From contig CAIOSJ010000018.1 in NCBI GenBank assembly GCA_903860915.1, forward strand, positions 1 through 64,000: a stretch of DNA of 64,000 nucleotides, given 5' to 3'. This document shows, piece by piece, positions 53,090 to 61,226 of this stretch (the stretch's first letter is position 1; each line of letters starts with the position of its first letter). This DNA is from an uncultured Actinomycetes bacterium. GTDB lineage: Bacteria > Actinomycetota > Acidimicrobiia > Acidimicrobiales > RAAP-2. Position numbers and translations under genes: made by a program. Under the pieces are notes generated by a model. The model did not search any database and had not been told where the DNA came from. It saw nothing but the letters and a program-made list of their open reading frames with translations.

Positions 53090-55252
53090 ATGTCGAATGC
53101 ACCCCACGCCCCTCAGCGGTCACACCCCATTACCCGCCACGGCGAGACACGCATAGATCCCTACTACTGGCTCATGGACCGCGAGAGCGAAGAGGTCCTC
53201 AGCCACTTACGCGCCGAGAACGAGTTCGTCGAGTCTGAACTGGGCCACCTCAACACCCTGCAGGACGAAATTTACAATGACATGAAGAGTCGTATCGAAG
53301 AAACCGACACCTCGGTGCCCGTGCGGCGATCTGACTGGTGGCACTTTGGACGTACTCGAGAAGGCGCAAGTTACGGAATTGTGTGCCGAGCACCCGTCCA
53401 GGGTGATGGCGCCGTAACTCCCGTCGTAGATCCACTCACGAAGCTGCCCGGCGAACAGGTAGTGCTCGACGAAAATGAGGAGATCGGTGACCACGATTTT
53501 CTTTCCGTGGGCGTCTTATCCATCAGCCCCGACGACGCCTGGGTTGCCGTTGGCGTTGATTTCGAAGGTAACGAACGGCACACGGTTACCATCCGTCCAT
53601 TGAATGACCAAACACCACTCGACGACGAGTTGCTCGACGTCTATTACAGCTGCGCCTGGGCTTCGGACAGTCGGCATTTTTTCTACACGCGCGTCGACGA
53701 CGCCATGCGTCCCTGGCAGGTCTGGCGCCACGAAATCAATACCAGTGGATTACTCGATGTTCTCGTCTTTGAAGAAAGCGATGCTCAGTATTCGGTGGGC
53801 GTAGAGCGAAGTCGAGATGGAGCCGTCATTCTCATCTCCACGTCGTCGTCCACAACCAGCGAAATTCATTTCCTCCCCGCCGACAACCCCACGACCTTGC
53901 CAGTCCTTGTCGAAGCACGACGCCTCGGAATTGAATACGGACTCGAGCACTACAGCGCTGCGGATGGTTCCAACTGGTGGCTCAAGGTTACGAACGAAAA
54001 TGCCACCGATTTTCGCCTCTGCGCCCGACCAAGCGGTGGAGGTGAGTGGCGAGAACTGGTCGCCGAACGCCCCGGAAATCGACTCGATGGGGTCGACGCC
54101 TTCGCTACTTTTCTCGCCCTCAGCGAGCGTGTCGACGGTTGCGCTGCGGTCAGAATCATTCCCCTGCCACGGGGCCTGCACGAGTCAGACTCCTCACTTC
54201 TTGAGGGCTCCTACGTGATCAAGGCCGACGTCGATCCCTCCACCGTCGTGCTGGGTGCGAATGCAGTTTACGACACCACCCGGCTTCGAATTTCTCTGAC
54301 GTCGATGATCACTCCCAGCACCGTGGCCGACGTCAACGTCACTACTGGCGACCTCACGATTTTGAAGCAGCAGATTGTCCGGGGTGGCTACAACGCGGAA
54401 AACTACGTGACCGGACGACTCTGGGTGGGCGCCAGTGACGGGCAGCAAATCCCCGTGACCCTGGTAGGACGGCGTGGCCTCATCAACGTTTCCGACGACG
54501 GCACCTTGCACCCCCAGGCTCCAACGCCCTTCCTGCTCTACGGCTACGGCAGCTACGAGGCTTCGATGGATCCGTATTTTTCGTCACTGCGCCTCTCGCT
54601 CTTGGACCGAGGAGTGATCTTTGCCATTGCCCATATTCGAGGCGGTGGCGAAATGGGACGGTCCTGGTACGAAATGGGCAAGCTCGCCCAGAAACCCACC
54701 ACCTTCTCCGACTTTGTCGCCGTCGGACGATCACTCGTGGCCCAGGGTTGGACGACCTCGGATCAATTCGCCGCGCGTGGCGGATCCGCCGGTGGGTTAC
54801 TCATGGGAGCCGTGATGAACCTCGACCCAGAACTCTTCACCTGCGTCGTCGCCGAAGTCCCCTTCGTGGACGCGCTCACCACCATGTTGGATGCCTCACT
54901 CCCGCTCACCATCGGTGAGTGGGAAGAGTGGGGTAACCCGGACGCCAGTCCACAGGCCTACCGAACCATGCGCAGTTACTCGCCCTACGACAACATTCGA
55001 AAGCTGAACCCCGACGGATCAGCGTGTCGTTACCCCCACGTCTTTGCTACGGGTGGTCTGAATGACAGTCGGGTCGGATTCTGGGAACCAGCTAAGTGGG
55101 TGCTCGCACTGCGCGACGCCAACGCCGAGAACATTGCCTATCTCAAAACTGAAATGGGTGCGGGTCACGGAGGCCCCTCCGGCCGCTACGACTCTTGGAA
55201 GGACGAGGCCCAAGTCCTCGCCTTCGTGGTGGACGAAATTACGACGCGCTAG
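53090..55252 (+). CDS. ptrB: Oligopeptidase B (S9A prolyl-oligopeptidase family)
   Basis: The 720-aa protein has an N-terminal beta-propeller region and a C-terminal alpha/beta-hydrolase domain. The catalytic Ser is in ARGGSAGGLLMGAV, Asp in GGLNDSRVGFWEP and His in GAGHGGPSGRY; VAEVPFVDALTTMLD and EWGNP are typical of oligopeptidase B, which cleaves peptides after Arg/Lys. ATG at 53090 starts MSNAPHAPQRSHP; the ORF track extends into the sufB promoter region. The 3' end overlaps the next gene by 14 bp. Confidence 0.94.
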   Translation: MSNAPHAPQRSHPITRHGETRIDPYYWLMDRESEEVLSHLRAENEFVESELGHLNTLQDEIYNDMKSRIEETDTSVPVRRSDWWHFGRTREGASYGIVCRAPVQGDGAVTPVVDPLTKLPGEQVVLDENEEIGDHDFLSVGVLSISPDDAWVAVGVDFEGNERHTVTIRPLNDQTPLDDELLDVYYSCAWASDSRHFFYTRVDDAMRPWQVWRHEINTSGLLDVLVFEESDAQYSVGVERSRDGAVILISTSSSTTSEIHFLPADNPTTLPVLVEARRLGIEYGLEHYSAADGSNWWLKVTNENATDFRLCARPSGGGEWRELVAERPGNRLDGVDAFATFLALSERVDGCAAVRIIPLPRGLHESDSSLLEGSYVIKADVDPSTVVLGANAVYDTTRLRISLTSMITPSTVADVNVTTGDLTILKQQIVRGGYNAENYVTGRLWVGASDGQQIPVTLVGRRGLINVSDDGTLHPQAPTPFLLYGYGSYEASMDPYFSSLRLSLLDRGVIFAIAHIRGGGEMGRSWYEMGKLAQKPTTFSDFVAVGRSLVAQGWTTSDQFAARGGSAGGLLMGAVMNLDPELFTCVVAEVPFVDALTTMLDASLPLTIGEWEEWGNPDASPQAYRTMRSYSPYDNIRKLNPDGSACRYPHVFATGGLNDSRVGFWEPAKWVLALRDANAENIAYLKTEMGAGHGGPSGRYDSWKDEAQVLAFVVDEITTR

Positions 55253-56060
55253 GCGTCGGCACGAAGCGAAGTGTCAGGGGCGTCGTGAGGGGGACGGGGA
55301 AAACTACCGGATGGGACTGAATGCTCACTGCGGCGTTCCCCGGTGATCCCAGTTGCACGGTCGACTCCCCCGTCAAATTCAAGGTGTAGGGGTGACCAGC
55401 CGTAACGGCCCCTTGGTATTCGAGGGTGTGGAGCGGACCCATAGTGATGACGGTCCACGTGGATCCAGCCGAGGTCGTCACCGTGACCGCGTAGTGACGT
55501 CGCACAAGGTCGTAGGTCGCGGTTGATCCCGCCGCATTGCGCATCGTCAAGGCTGCGGGCCAGCCGACCGTGGTGGGGGTTCTCGCTGAGGTCGTGGTCG
55601 CCGATTTAACGTGCGCTGAATCGTGCTGCAGCATCGCACCAATGACAATGAGAACTATGAGGGTGAGGGCTACAAGAGCGAGGACTCGGCCATTTCCCGG
55701 CTCCAAGTGACCACGGCGTGACGAGCGCTCCAACGCCCACTGGGCGTTGTGACGAGCACGGGCTGGTTCGAGAGCTTCGATATCGCTGATGGTGTTTTCG
55801 GAGAAGACGTAATCGCGGTCAGGATCGAGCCGAGGCCGAGCCGGGGCGGTGTGTTCCGTTGTCACTCGCTCATTGGCCCCCAGAAGTCGAATCCCGGTAC
55901 TTACCTCGTAGGGAGCCACGGGCGGCGACGATCGCGAGACGTTATTTCTACTGATCGCGCGGATGTCATCATTACGGATTTTCCGCCAGCGCAAACCGGC
56001 AACCGCAATTCCGCCGAAGACCAAAAAGGCCACCACCAGTCGCACCAGGTTCGCTATCAC
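55239..56060 (-). CDS. Bitopic membrane protein with RodZ C-terminal-like domain
   Basis: The 273-aa protein has an N-terminal helix (LVRLVVAFLVFGGIAVAGL), a polar stretch of about 100 residues, a second helix (VLALVALTLIVLIVIGAML) and an extracytoplasmic C-terminal part whose strand pattern (TWTVITMGPLHTLEYQGAVTAGH, STVQLGSPGNAAVSI) resembles the RodZ C-terminal (DUF4115) beta domain. The HTH of true RodZ is missing. A cell-envelope role is plausible. GTG start follows TACGCT by 7 nt. Confidence 0.7.
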   Translation of the reverse strand: MIANLVRLVVAFLVFGGIAVAGLRWRKIRNDDIRAISRNNVSRSSPPVAPYEVSTGIRLLGANERVTTEHTAPARPRLDPDRDYVFSENTISDIEALEPARARHNAQWALERSSRRGHLEPGNGRVLALVALTLIVLIVIGAMLQHDSAHVKSATTTSARTPTTVGWPAALTMRNAAGSTATYDLVRRHYAVTVTTSAGSTWTVITMGPLHTLEYQGAVTAGHPYTLNLTGESTVQLGSPGNAAVSIQSHPVVFPVPLTTPLTLRFVPTPSAS

Positions 56061-56067
56061 AACTGTG

Positions 56068-56073
56068 AGCGTA
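56068..56073 (-). promoter_or_regulatory. -10 box of the RodZ-C-like gene (N7)
   Basis: TACGCT, seven nucleotides, then GTG. Confidence 0.5.
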
Positions 56074-56087
56074 CTGAATTGCTTCGC

Positions 56088-56564
56088 CTAGGAGACGAAT
56101 TGACCAAAGCCCCCGCGAAAATAGAGCAGCGGGACGCCTGGTCGAACTTCGAATTTCTGGGGAGCCACGATGGCAATGTCGTGGTCGCCGTAGCTGGCCA
56201 GATCTAAAATCGTCCCCTCGATGGAAGCCAGAGTGCCCTCCAGAAGAGGTGCGCCATTACTACCATTTCGCCAGGAAATACCGGCGAATTTATCCGAAGC
56301 GGAGGTGGCGAAGCCCCGCGCGAGCGACTCCTGATCACTGGCCAGAATATTGATGGCCAGGTCCCCGATGTCACGAATGCGTGGCCACGAGGAACTCTGC
56401 GACCTAGCGGCGAAGCTCACGAGCAGGGGCTCGAGTGAGAGCGAACTGAAGGTTTGACAGGTGAAGCCCTGCGGCCCATCCTCGCCCATCGCGGTCACCA
56501 CTACGACGCCAGTCGCAAAGTGCCCAACGGCCTCCGTGAAGTGGCTGATCTCTAGTGAAGTCAT
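56088..56564 (-). CDS. Flavin reductase-like domain protein
   Basis: The 158-aa protein has the flavin-reductase (HpaC/DIM6-NTAB) pattern: FATGVVVVTAMGEDG, GFTCQTFSSLSLEP, AINILASDQE and DHDIAIVAPQKFE. It is probably an FMN-binding NADH:flavin oxidoreductase that supplies reduced flavin to a monooxygenase; no obvious partner is adjacent. ATG lies 6 nt after TATTGT. Confidence 0.9.
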   Translation of the reverse strand: MTSLEISHFTEAVGHFATGVVVVTAMGEDGPQGFTCQTFSSLSLEPLLVSFAARSQSSSWPRIRDIGDLAINILASDQESLARGFATSASDKFAGISWRNGSNGAPLLEGTLASIEGTILDLASYGDHDIAIVAPQKFEVRPGVPLLYFRGGFGQFVS

Positions 56565-56570
56565 ACGCTG

Positions 56571-56576
56571 ACAATA
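56571..56576 (-). promoter_or_regulatory. -10 box of the flavin reductase gene (leaderless)
   Basis: TATTGT-CAGCGT-ATG; divergent from the next promoter 16 bp away. Confidence 0.65.
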
Positions 56577-56591
56577 CTGGCGGTGAGTGAG

Positions 56592-56597
56592 TAGCGT
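56592..56597 (+). promoter_or_regulatory. -10 box of the epoxide-hydrolase-like gene (leaderless)
   Basis: TAGCGT-TTGCTC-ATG. Confidence 0.65.
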
Positions 56598-56603
56598 TTG
56601 CTC

Positions 56604-57473
56604 ATGAGCTCAGCCCAGTTTTCTCACAACGACGTCACACTTCACTACCAACTCAGTGGCCCCGAGGATGGCCCCCTCGCCGTCTGCCTCCACGGCTTCC
56701 CCGACTCCACTCAGACCTTTCGGCACCTGGCGCCCGCCCTGGTTCAACAGGGCTACCGCGTCGCGGTCCCGTCCATGCGTGGATATTTTCCATCCAGCAC
56801 GTCATCGCTCGGCGACTACTCCATCGCCGCTCTCGCGAGTGACGCAATCGCTCTGCACGAACACCTCGGTGGCGACGAACGGGCAGTACTCATTGGTCAC
56901 GACTGGGGCGCGGCTGCGACCTACCCCGCCCTCTCGGCCGCGCCCGAACGCTGGCGTCGAGGAGTCGCCATGACAGTTCCACCCCTCATGGTGATGGCCA
57001 CTGCCTTTAGGACGTACTCACAACTAAAATTGAGTTGGTACATGTTCTTTTTCCAGCAGAGCACGGCCGCTGACGTGGTGGCCGCTGACTCCTACTCCTT
57101 CATCGACGACCTGTGGCGTGACTGGTCGCCAAATTTCGACTTCGGCCCCGAAACCTCGGCCGTACGCGAGGCACTCTGCGACCCCGAACACCTCAACGCG
57201 GCTTTGGGCTACTACCGAGCCATGACCTCCTTCACCTTGCTCAATCCCGACCTTCAGTGGATTCAAAATCACGTCATCAGCACCCCGCCAATGCCGGTGC
57301 TCTATCTGCACGCCGAGAACGATGGTTGCATTTCCCAGGCCAGCGCCAGCGACCCGCTGCCCTACCTGGGGGCGGGATCTCGCTATGAAGTCATCAAGGA
57401 CGCTGGACACTTCTTGCACCTCGAGCGTCCCGACGCGGTGAACAAGCTCATCATCGATTTTCTAGCGAGCTGA
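56604..57473 (+). CDS. Alpha/beta hydrolase, epoxide-hydrolase/dehalogenase type
   Basis: The 289-aa protein has the HGFP oxyanion motif of epoxide hydrolases and an Asp nucleophile in GHDWGAAAT; the acid is likely in HAENDGC and the His in DAGHFLHLERP. Asp rather than Ser at the elbow points to epoxide hydrolase or haloalkane dehalogenase chemistry. ATG at 56604 is two codons after the ORF track's TTG and is set by promoter spacing. Its end overlaps mutY by 12 bp. Confidence 0.9.
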   Translation: MSSAQFSHNDVTLHYQLSGPEDGPLAVCLHGFPDSTQTFRHLAPALVQQGYRVAVPSMRGYFPSSTSSLGDYSIAALASDAIALHEHLGGDERAVLIGHDWGAAATYPALSAAPERWRRGVAMTVPPLMVMATAFRTYSQLKLSWYMFFFQQSTAADVVAADSYSFIDDLWRDWSPNFDFGPETSAVREALCDPEHLNAALGYYRAMTSFTLLNPDLQWIQNHVISTPPMPVLYLHAENDGCISQASASDPLPYLGAGSRYEVIKDAGHFLHLERPDAVNKLIIDFLAS

Positions 57474-58382
57474 GTCTCCCGCGAGGCAAAATTTATTAGC
57501 CCTTCGCTCAATGAGACCGTCACTAACGAGGGAATCAATAATCTCCTTCATCCGATCGGCGTCGTCGAGATTCATACTCCCCTCCAGAACTCGTCGAGTC
57601 GTCGGACCACTTTCGAGCCGCCGTAGTACTCGACCTCGCGCTTGTCGATTGGAACCAGCAAAGGTTTTCTGTGGTCTCGATACTGCCGCCGATCGTAGGG
57701 ACGGATCGGGACCGCCCTCGAGCCGCCAGCGGCACTGGTCGCGAAGGGGACATTGGCTGCAGCGTGGGGTGGCCGTGCAGTACTGGGCACCTAGGTCGAG
57801 CATCGCCTGATTCCAGCGCGCTGATTTACTAGGGGGCACTAGATCATGGGCGAGTTCCTGAGCTTCGCTAGCGCGGAGTGGTCGATTGGCAATAACTCTG
57901 GCGAAGACCCGACCAACATTAGTGTCAACCACTCCGACGGGAGCGCCGAAGGCGAAGGATGCTACGGCGTGAGCCGTATAGGGACCCACCCCGGGGAGTG
58001 CGCGCAGGTCATCCACCGAGCTCGGAACTTCGCCCTCGTACTGGTTTACCATCACGCGAGTCGCCGCCTGCAAAGCGAGGGCCCGTCGCGGAAAACCCAG
58101 TCCACTCCACTGGCGAAGGACGTCGGCCGTCGACGCCTCGGCGCAACTGCGGGGTGTGGGGAAAACGTCTAAGAAGCGGGTCCAGGGCTCCACAACTCGG
58201 GCCACCGAGGTCTGCTGGAGCATTACTTCACTGACGTAAATTGCCCACGCTGAGCTTCCCGACCAGGGCAGACTTCGGTCTAACCTCCGACTGAGCGAGA
58301 GAACGCGACGCCGAAAAGCGTCTCGTTCATCAGCCCCAAACGTCGTCGGCGTAGGGGCGGCGGCGGACGGGAGCGAATTCAC
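57462..58382 (-). CDS. mutY: A/G-specific adenine glycosylase
   Basis: The 306-aa enzyme excises adenine opposite 8-oxoguanine. The helix-hairpin-helix LRALPGVGPYTAHAVASFAFG, catalytic Glu in VSEVMLQQTSV and Asp in GVVDTNVGRV are present. The [4Fe-4S] Cys read C-x5-C-x2-C-x5-C, one residue shorter in the first gap than the usual C-x6. The C-terminus is the short actinobacterial form without a full NUDIX-like domain. GTG at 58382 overlaps the MaoC gene by 53 nt; the true start is not certain because no ATG is in frame near the conserved N-terminus. Confidence 0.88.
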   Translation of the reverse strand: MNSLPSAAAPTPTTFGADERDAFRRRVLSLSRRLDRSLPWSGSSAWAIYVSEVMLQQTSVARVVEPWTRFLDVFPTPRSCAEASTADVLRQWSGLGFPRRALALQAATRVMVNQYEGEVPSSVDDLRALPGVGPYTAHAVASFAFGAPVGVVDTNVGRVFARVIANRPLRASEAQELAHDLVPPSKSARWNQAMLDLGAQYCTATPRCSQCPLRDQCRWRLEGGPDPSLRSAAVSRPQKTFAGSNRQARGRVLRRLESGPTTRRVLEGSMNLDDADRMKEIIDSLVSDGLIERRANKFCLAGDSAR

Positions 58383-58842
58383 GCTTCCACACCATGATCT
58401 TGCGACGGAAGTAACACACTTCGAGTCCGTCCTGATTGAAACCCTTCGTCTCCACCTTGACGATGCCCCGATCATTTTTCGAGGACGACTCGGTGCGGTC
58501 TAAAACGCGGGTCTCCGCGTAAATGGTGTCACCGTGGAAGGTGGGATTCTTGTGGAGCAAACTTTCTACTTCCAAGTTGGCGATAGCGGCTCCGGAGACG
58601 TCCGGCACGCTCATTCCGAGGATCAACGAATAGACGAGATTGCCCACGACAACATTTCGCTTCTGCACACTTTCGTGCTCGGCGAACCACGCATTCGTAT
58701 GCAGGGGGTGGTGATTCATGGTGATCATGCAAAAGAGATGATCGTCAGCTTCCGTAATCGTCTTACCCGGCCAGTGCTTGAAAACGTCACCAGGCTCGAA
58801 GTCTTCGAAGTATCGACCAAAAGGGCGGTCAAAAGTAGTCAC
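58330..58842 (-). CDS. MaoC-family hydratase (mesaconyl-CoA hydratase-like)
   Basis: The 170-aa hot-dog-fold protein begins FGRYFEDFEPGDVFKHWPGKTITEADD and continues FCMITMNHHPLHTN, a pattern shared with short actinobacterial MaoC proteins placed in the ethylmalonyl-CoA pathway. GTG follows AAAGGAAAA. It precedes mutY, and it is divergent from an Mcd-like dehydrogenase two genes away, which supports but does not prove that assignment; a general enoyl-CoA hydratase role is the alternative. Confidence 0.85.
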   Translation of the reverse strand: MTTFDRPFGRYFEDFEPGDVFKHWPGKTITEADDHLFCMITMNHHPLHTNAWFAEHESVQKRNVVVGNLVYSLILGMSVPDVSGAAIANLEVESLLHKNPTFHGDTIYAETRVLDRTESSSKNDRGIVKVETKGFNQDGLEVCYFRRKIMVWKREFAPVRRRPYADDVWG

Positions 58843-58871
58843 AGTTTTCCTTTCGTAAGCTCGTTGAGAGG

Positions 58872-59303
58872 CTAATTCGAATTTCCGGTATCGGGACGTG
58901 TTGAAAATGACACCAATGCTCCGGGCAGGGTCTCACCATCCACCACGAAGCGCCACACGTAACGACCCCCGGGAGCAAGAGGTAGGGGTCCGAAATTGAT
59001 GGCGATGGGAACATCGACGGGTGTACCGGCCGGCACACCCTCGGGGGCACCCACGCTGAAATCACCGCGTACTTCGACCGTTTGCGGGTTTTCATCGCCC
59101 AACAGGACGGGTCGCCCGTCCTCGTCCTCCAGCACTAATTCCCAGTGGTGGAGCCGATCAACTTCGTGGCGATCGACTTCAATTTTAATGGCCACCGCCG
59201 AGGGCACCGGTCCGGGGCCCGTCACCGACCACCCGCCGCCCAATATGTACAGTTTTCCGTCGGCCACTTGGGCGGAGTCGGCTAGGAGCATAGTTGCGCG
59301 CAT
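58872..59303 (-). CDS. Conserved hypothetical protein with beta-sandwich pattern
   Basis: The 143-aa protein begins MRATMLLADSAQVADGKLYILGGGW, a start shared with a family of small actinobacterial proteins (probably the DUF6941 group, from memory). It is rich in alternating strands and has GGRYVWRFVVDGE near the end. No catalytic motif or membrane segment is seen. ATG lies 6 nt after TAGGCT. The function is unknown. MaoC follows 29 bp downstream. Confidence 0.75.
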   Translation of the reverse strand: MRATMLLADSAQVADGKLYILGGGWSVTGPGPVPSAVAIKIEVDRHEVDRLHHWELVLEDEDGRPVLLGDENPQTVEVRGDFSVGAPEGVPAGTPVDVPIAINFGPLPLAPGGRYVWRFVVDGETLPGALVSFSTRPDTGNSN

Positions 59304-59309
59304 TCCCTC

Positions 59310-59315
59310 AGCCTA
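59310..59315 (-). promoter_or_regulatory. -10 box of the hypothetical gene at 58872-59303 (leaderless)
   Basis: TAGGCT-GAGGGA-ATG. Confidence 0.6.
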
Positions 59316-59345
59316 GAAGCCGTACGCCCTGCCATCTGCATCCAT

Positions 59346-59351
59346 TAGTTT
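59346..59351 (+). promoter_or_regulatory. -10 box of the long acyl-CoA dehydrogenase gene (leaderless)
   Basis: TAGTTT-TTGGTA-ATG. Confidence 0.65.
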
Positions 59352-59357
59352 TTGGTA

Positions 59358-60968
59358 ATGCCACTGACCAATGCCACCCTTTCCGATGCCACCGATCTCA
59401 TCGAGCGAGCACAACAAATTCTCGATCACGGACTTGATCAATTGGCCCAGCGCGGTGGCATCGACGCCAACCAGTCCTTCGCCTACGACCTCGCCCACGC
59501 GTCGAGCGCTATTGCCATGTCGCGCGGGATCGTTGACTACGCGCTCAAGGGCACGACTGAATCGCGCTTAGCCTGCGCCTTCATCGGCTTGACCTTCGTG
59601 GACCTCGCCGGTCGAATCCTTGGACGCGAGACCCTGTGGGACGTTGAGGCGTCCTGGTACGCACCCTTTGCCGGTTTCGTCGAAGCCACCCGTGACTCGA
59701 GTTTTCTCTCGTCGCTCGCCGAGACTCCAGGTGACCCCCATCTCGACGAGGAATTTGCCATGGTGGCGAGCACTTTTCACCGATTCGCCGAGCAGGAAGT
59801 TCGTCCTCACGCCGAGCACGTCCACCGTCACAACGGTGATATCCCCGCGTCCATTATCGAGGGGCTCGCTGAGATCGGTGGCTTTGGACTCTCCGTACCC
59901 GAAGAGTTTGGCGGCTTCGCCACTGGCGGCGAGGCCGACTACATCGGCATGGTGGTCGCCACTGAAGAATTGAGCTGGGGTGGCTTGGGTATTGGCGGGT
60001 CACTGATTACTCGCCCCGAAATTCTCACTCGAGCGCTCGTCAGTGGTGGCACGCAGGAACAGAAGGAATACTGGCTCCCTCGTCTGGCGACCGCCGAGAC
60101 CATGGCGGCCGTAGCGGTAACTGAACCAGACTTTGGTAGCGACGTCGCTGGTCTCACGACCATGGCCGTAAAGACCGAGGGTGGGTGGCTCATAAATGGA
60201 GCGAAGACCTGGTGTACTTTCGCGGCCCGAGCGAACGTCCTAATGCTGCTGGCTCGAACCGACAGCGACCGCGCTAAGGCCCACCGCGGGCTCAGCCTCT
60301 TCATCGTCGAAAAGCCGCTAGGCGACGGCCACGGTTTTCTCTTTACCCAGGACGCAATGGGCGAAGGTCGTAGTGACGCCAATGGTCGCCTAGAAGGTCG
60401 ACCCATCGACACAATTGGCTACCGGGGCATGCACTCCTACGAACTGAGCTTTGACAACTGGTTCGTTCCCGACGCCAACCTCGTCGGTGGCGAAGCCGGT
60501 CTTGGACGCGGCTTCTACTACCAAATGGCGGGTTTCGAAAATGGTCGAATCCAGACTGCGGCTCGCGCCGTTGGACTCATGCAAGCGGCCTACGAAGCGG
60601 CCCTGGACTACGCCCGAAGTCGCGTCGTTTTTGGTGAACCCATCGTCAACTACGAACTCACGCGTGTCAAGCTCGGCACCATGGCGGCCATTATCCAGGC
60701 TTCGCGCCAATTCTCACTTCACGTGGCGACTCTGATGGGCCGTGGGGAAGGAACGCTGGAGGCCTCCATGGCCAAGGCCTACGTCTGCCGCGCAGCCGAG
60801 TGGGTTACTCGAGAAGCTCTGCAAATTCACGGCGGCATGGGCTACGCCGAAGAGTACGCCGTGAGTCGCTACTACGTCGACGCTCGAGTTCTTTCCATTT
60901 TCGAAGGCGCTGACGAAACCTTGTGTCTCAAAGTCATCTCTCGACGTCTCCTCGATCTTCGCGCTTAA
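59358..60968 (+). CDS. Long acyl-CoA dehydrogenase, methylsuccinyl-CoA dehydrogenase-like
   Basis: The 536-aa protein carries a helical N-terminal extension of about 140 residues before the usual dehydrogenase fold (GFGLSVPEEFGG, AVTEPDFGSDVAGL, and the catalytic Glu in SIFEGADE). This length and the extension match (2S)-methylsuccinyl-CoA dehydrogenase of the ethylmalonyl-CoA pathway, as does the segment GYRGMHSYELSFDNW with GLGRGFYYQMAGFENGR. The alternative is another long acyl-CoA dehydrogenase. Start ATG two codons after the ORF track's start is set by promoter spacing. Confidence 0.85.
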   Translation: MPLTNATLSDATDLIERAQQILDHGLDQLAQRGGIDANQSFAYDLAHASSAIAMSRGIVDYALKGTTESRLACAFIGLTFVDLAGRILGRETLWDVEASWYAPFAGFVEATRDSSFLSSLAETPGDPHLDEEFAMVASTFHRFAEQEVRPHAEHVHRHNGDIPASIIEGLAEIGGFGLSVPEEFGGFATGGEADYIGMVVATEELSWGGLGIGGSLITRPEILTRALVSGGTQEQKEYWLPRLATAETMAAVAVTEPDFGSDVAGLTTMAVKTEGGWLINGAKTWCTFAARANVLMLLARTDSDRAKAHRGLSLFIVEKPLGDGHGFLFTQDAMGEGRSDANGRLEGRPIDTIGYRGMHSYELSFDNWFVPDANLVGGEAGLGRGFYYQMAGFENGRIQTAARAVGLMQAAYEAALDYARSRVVFGEPIVNYELTRVKLGTMAAIIQASRQFSLHVATLMGRGEGTLEASMAKAYVCRAAEWVTREALQIHGGMGYAEEYAVSRYYVDARVLSIFEGADETLCLKVISRRLLDLRA

Positions 60969-60981
60969 GTCCTAGGTCACC

Positions 60982-60995
60982 GACCTGATCAGGTC
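60982..60995. repeat. Perfect 14-bp palindrome
   Basis: GACCTGATCAGGTC is fully self-complementary. It lies between the convergent dehydrogenase and nixA genes, 13 bp after the first stop codon. It has no loop and no T-run, so it is not a standard terminator. Confidence 0.6.
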
Positions 60996-61147
60996 TTCAA
61001 CGGGAAGTAGCGCAACCTAATGGTGCAATCCTCGCCATTCGGATGTCGGTTTTCGGCGGAGACCCCCTTCTCCGATTCGCACTGAGGGAAGTCCCGAATG
61101 TGGCGCAGGGGCAATGACTGCGTTCCATCGGCGTCTCGAACAGTCAT
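60989..61147 (-). CDS. Possible small ORF or gene remnant
   Basis: An ATG-started frame of 52 aa (MTVRDADGTQSLPLRHIRDF...) fills part of the 258-bp gap after nixA. The same frame stays open and protein-like upstream to about 61276 (including NSSAALFGNLSAPGLPAG) but has no canonical start there and overlaps the nixA end. It could be a genuine small protein, or the remnant of a longer one. No family recognised. Confidence 0.3.
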   Translation of the reverse strand: MTVRDADGTQSLPLRHIRDFPQCESEKGVSAENRHPNGEDCTIRLRYFPLKT

Positions 61148-61226
61148 CTGCTGAGGAGTGATGCGCCCATCGGCGAGGCCAGCAGGTAAGCCGGGCGCTG
61201 AAAGGTTTCCGAATAGTGCTGCGGAA

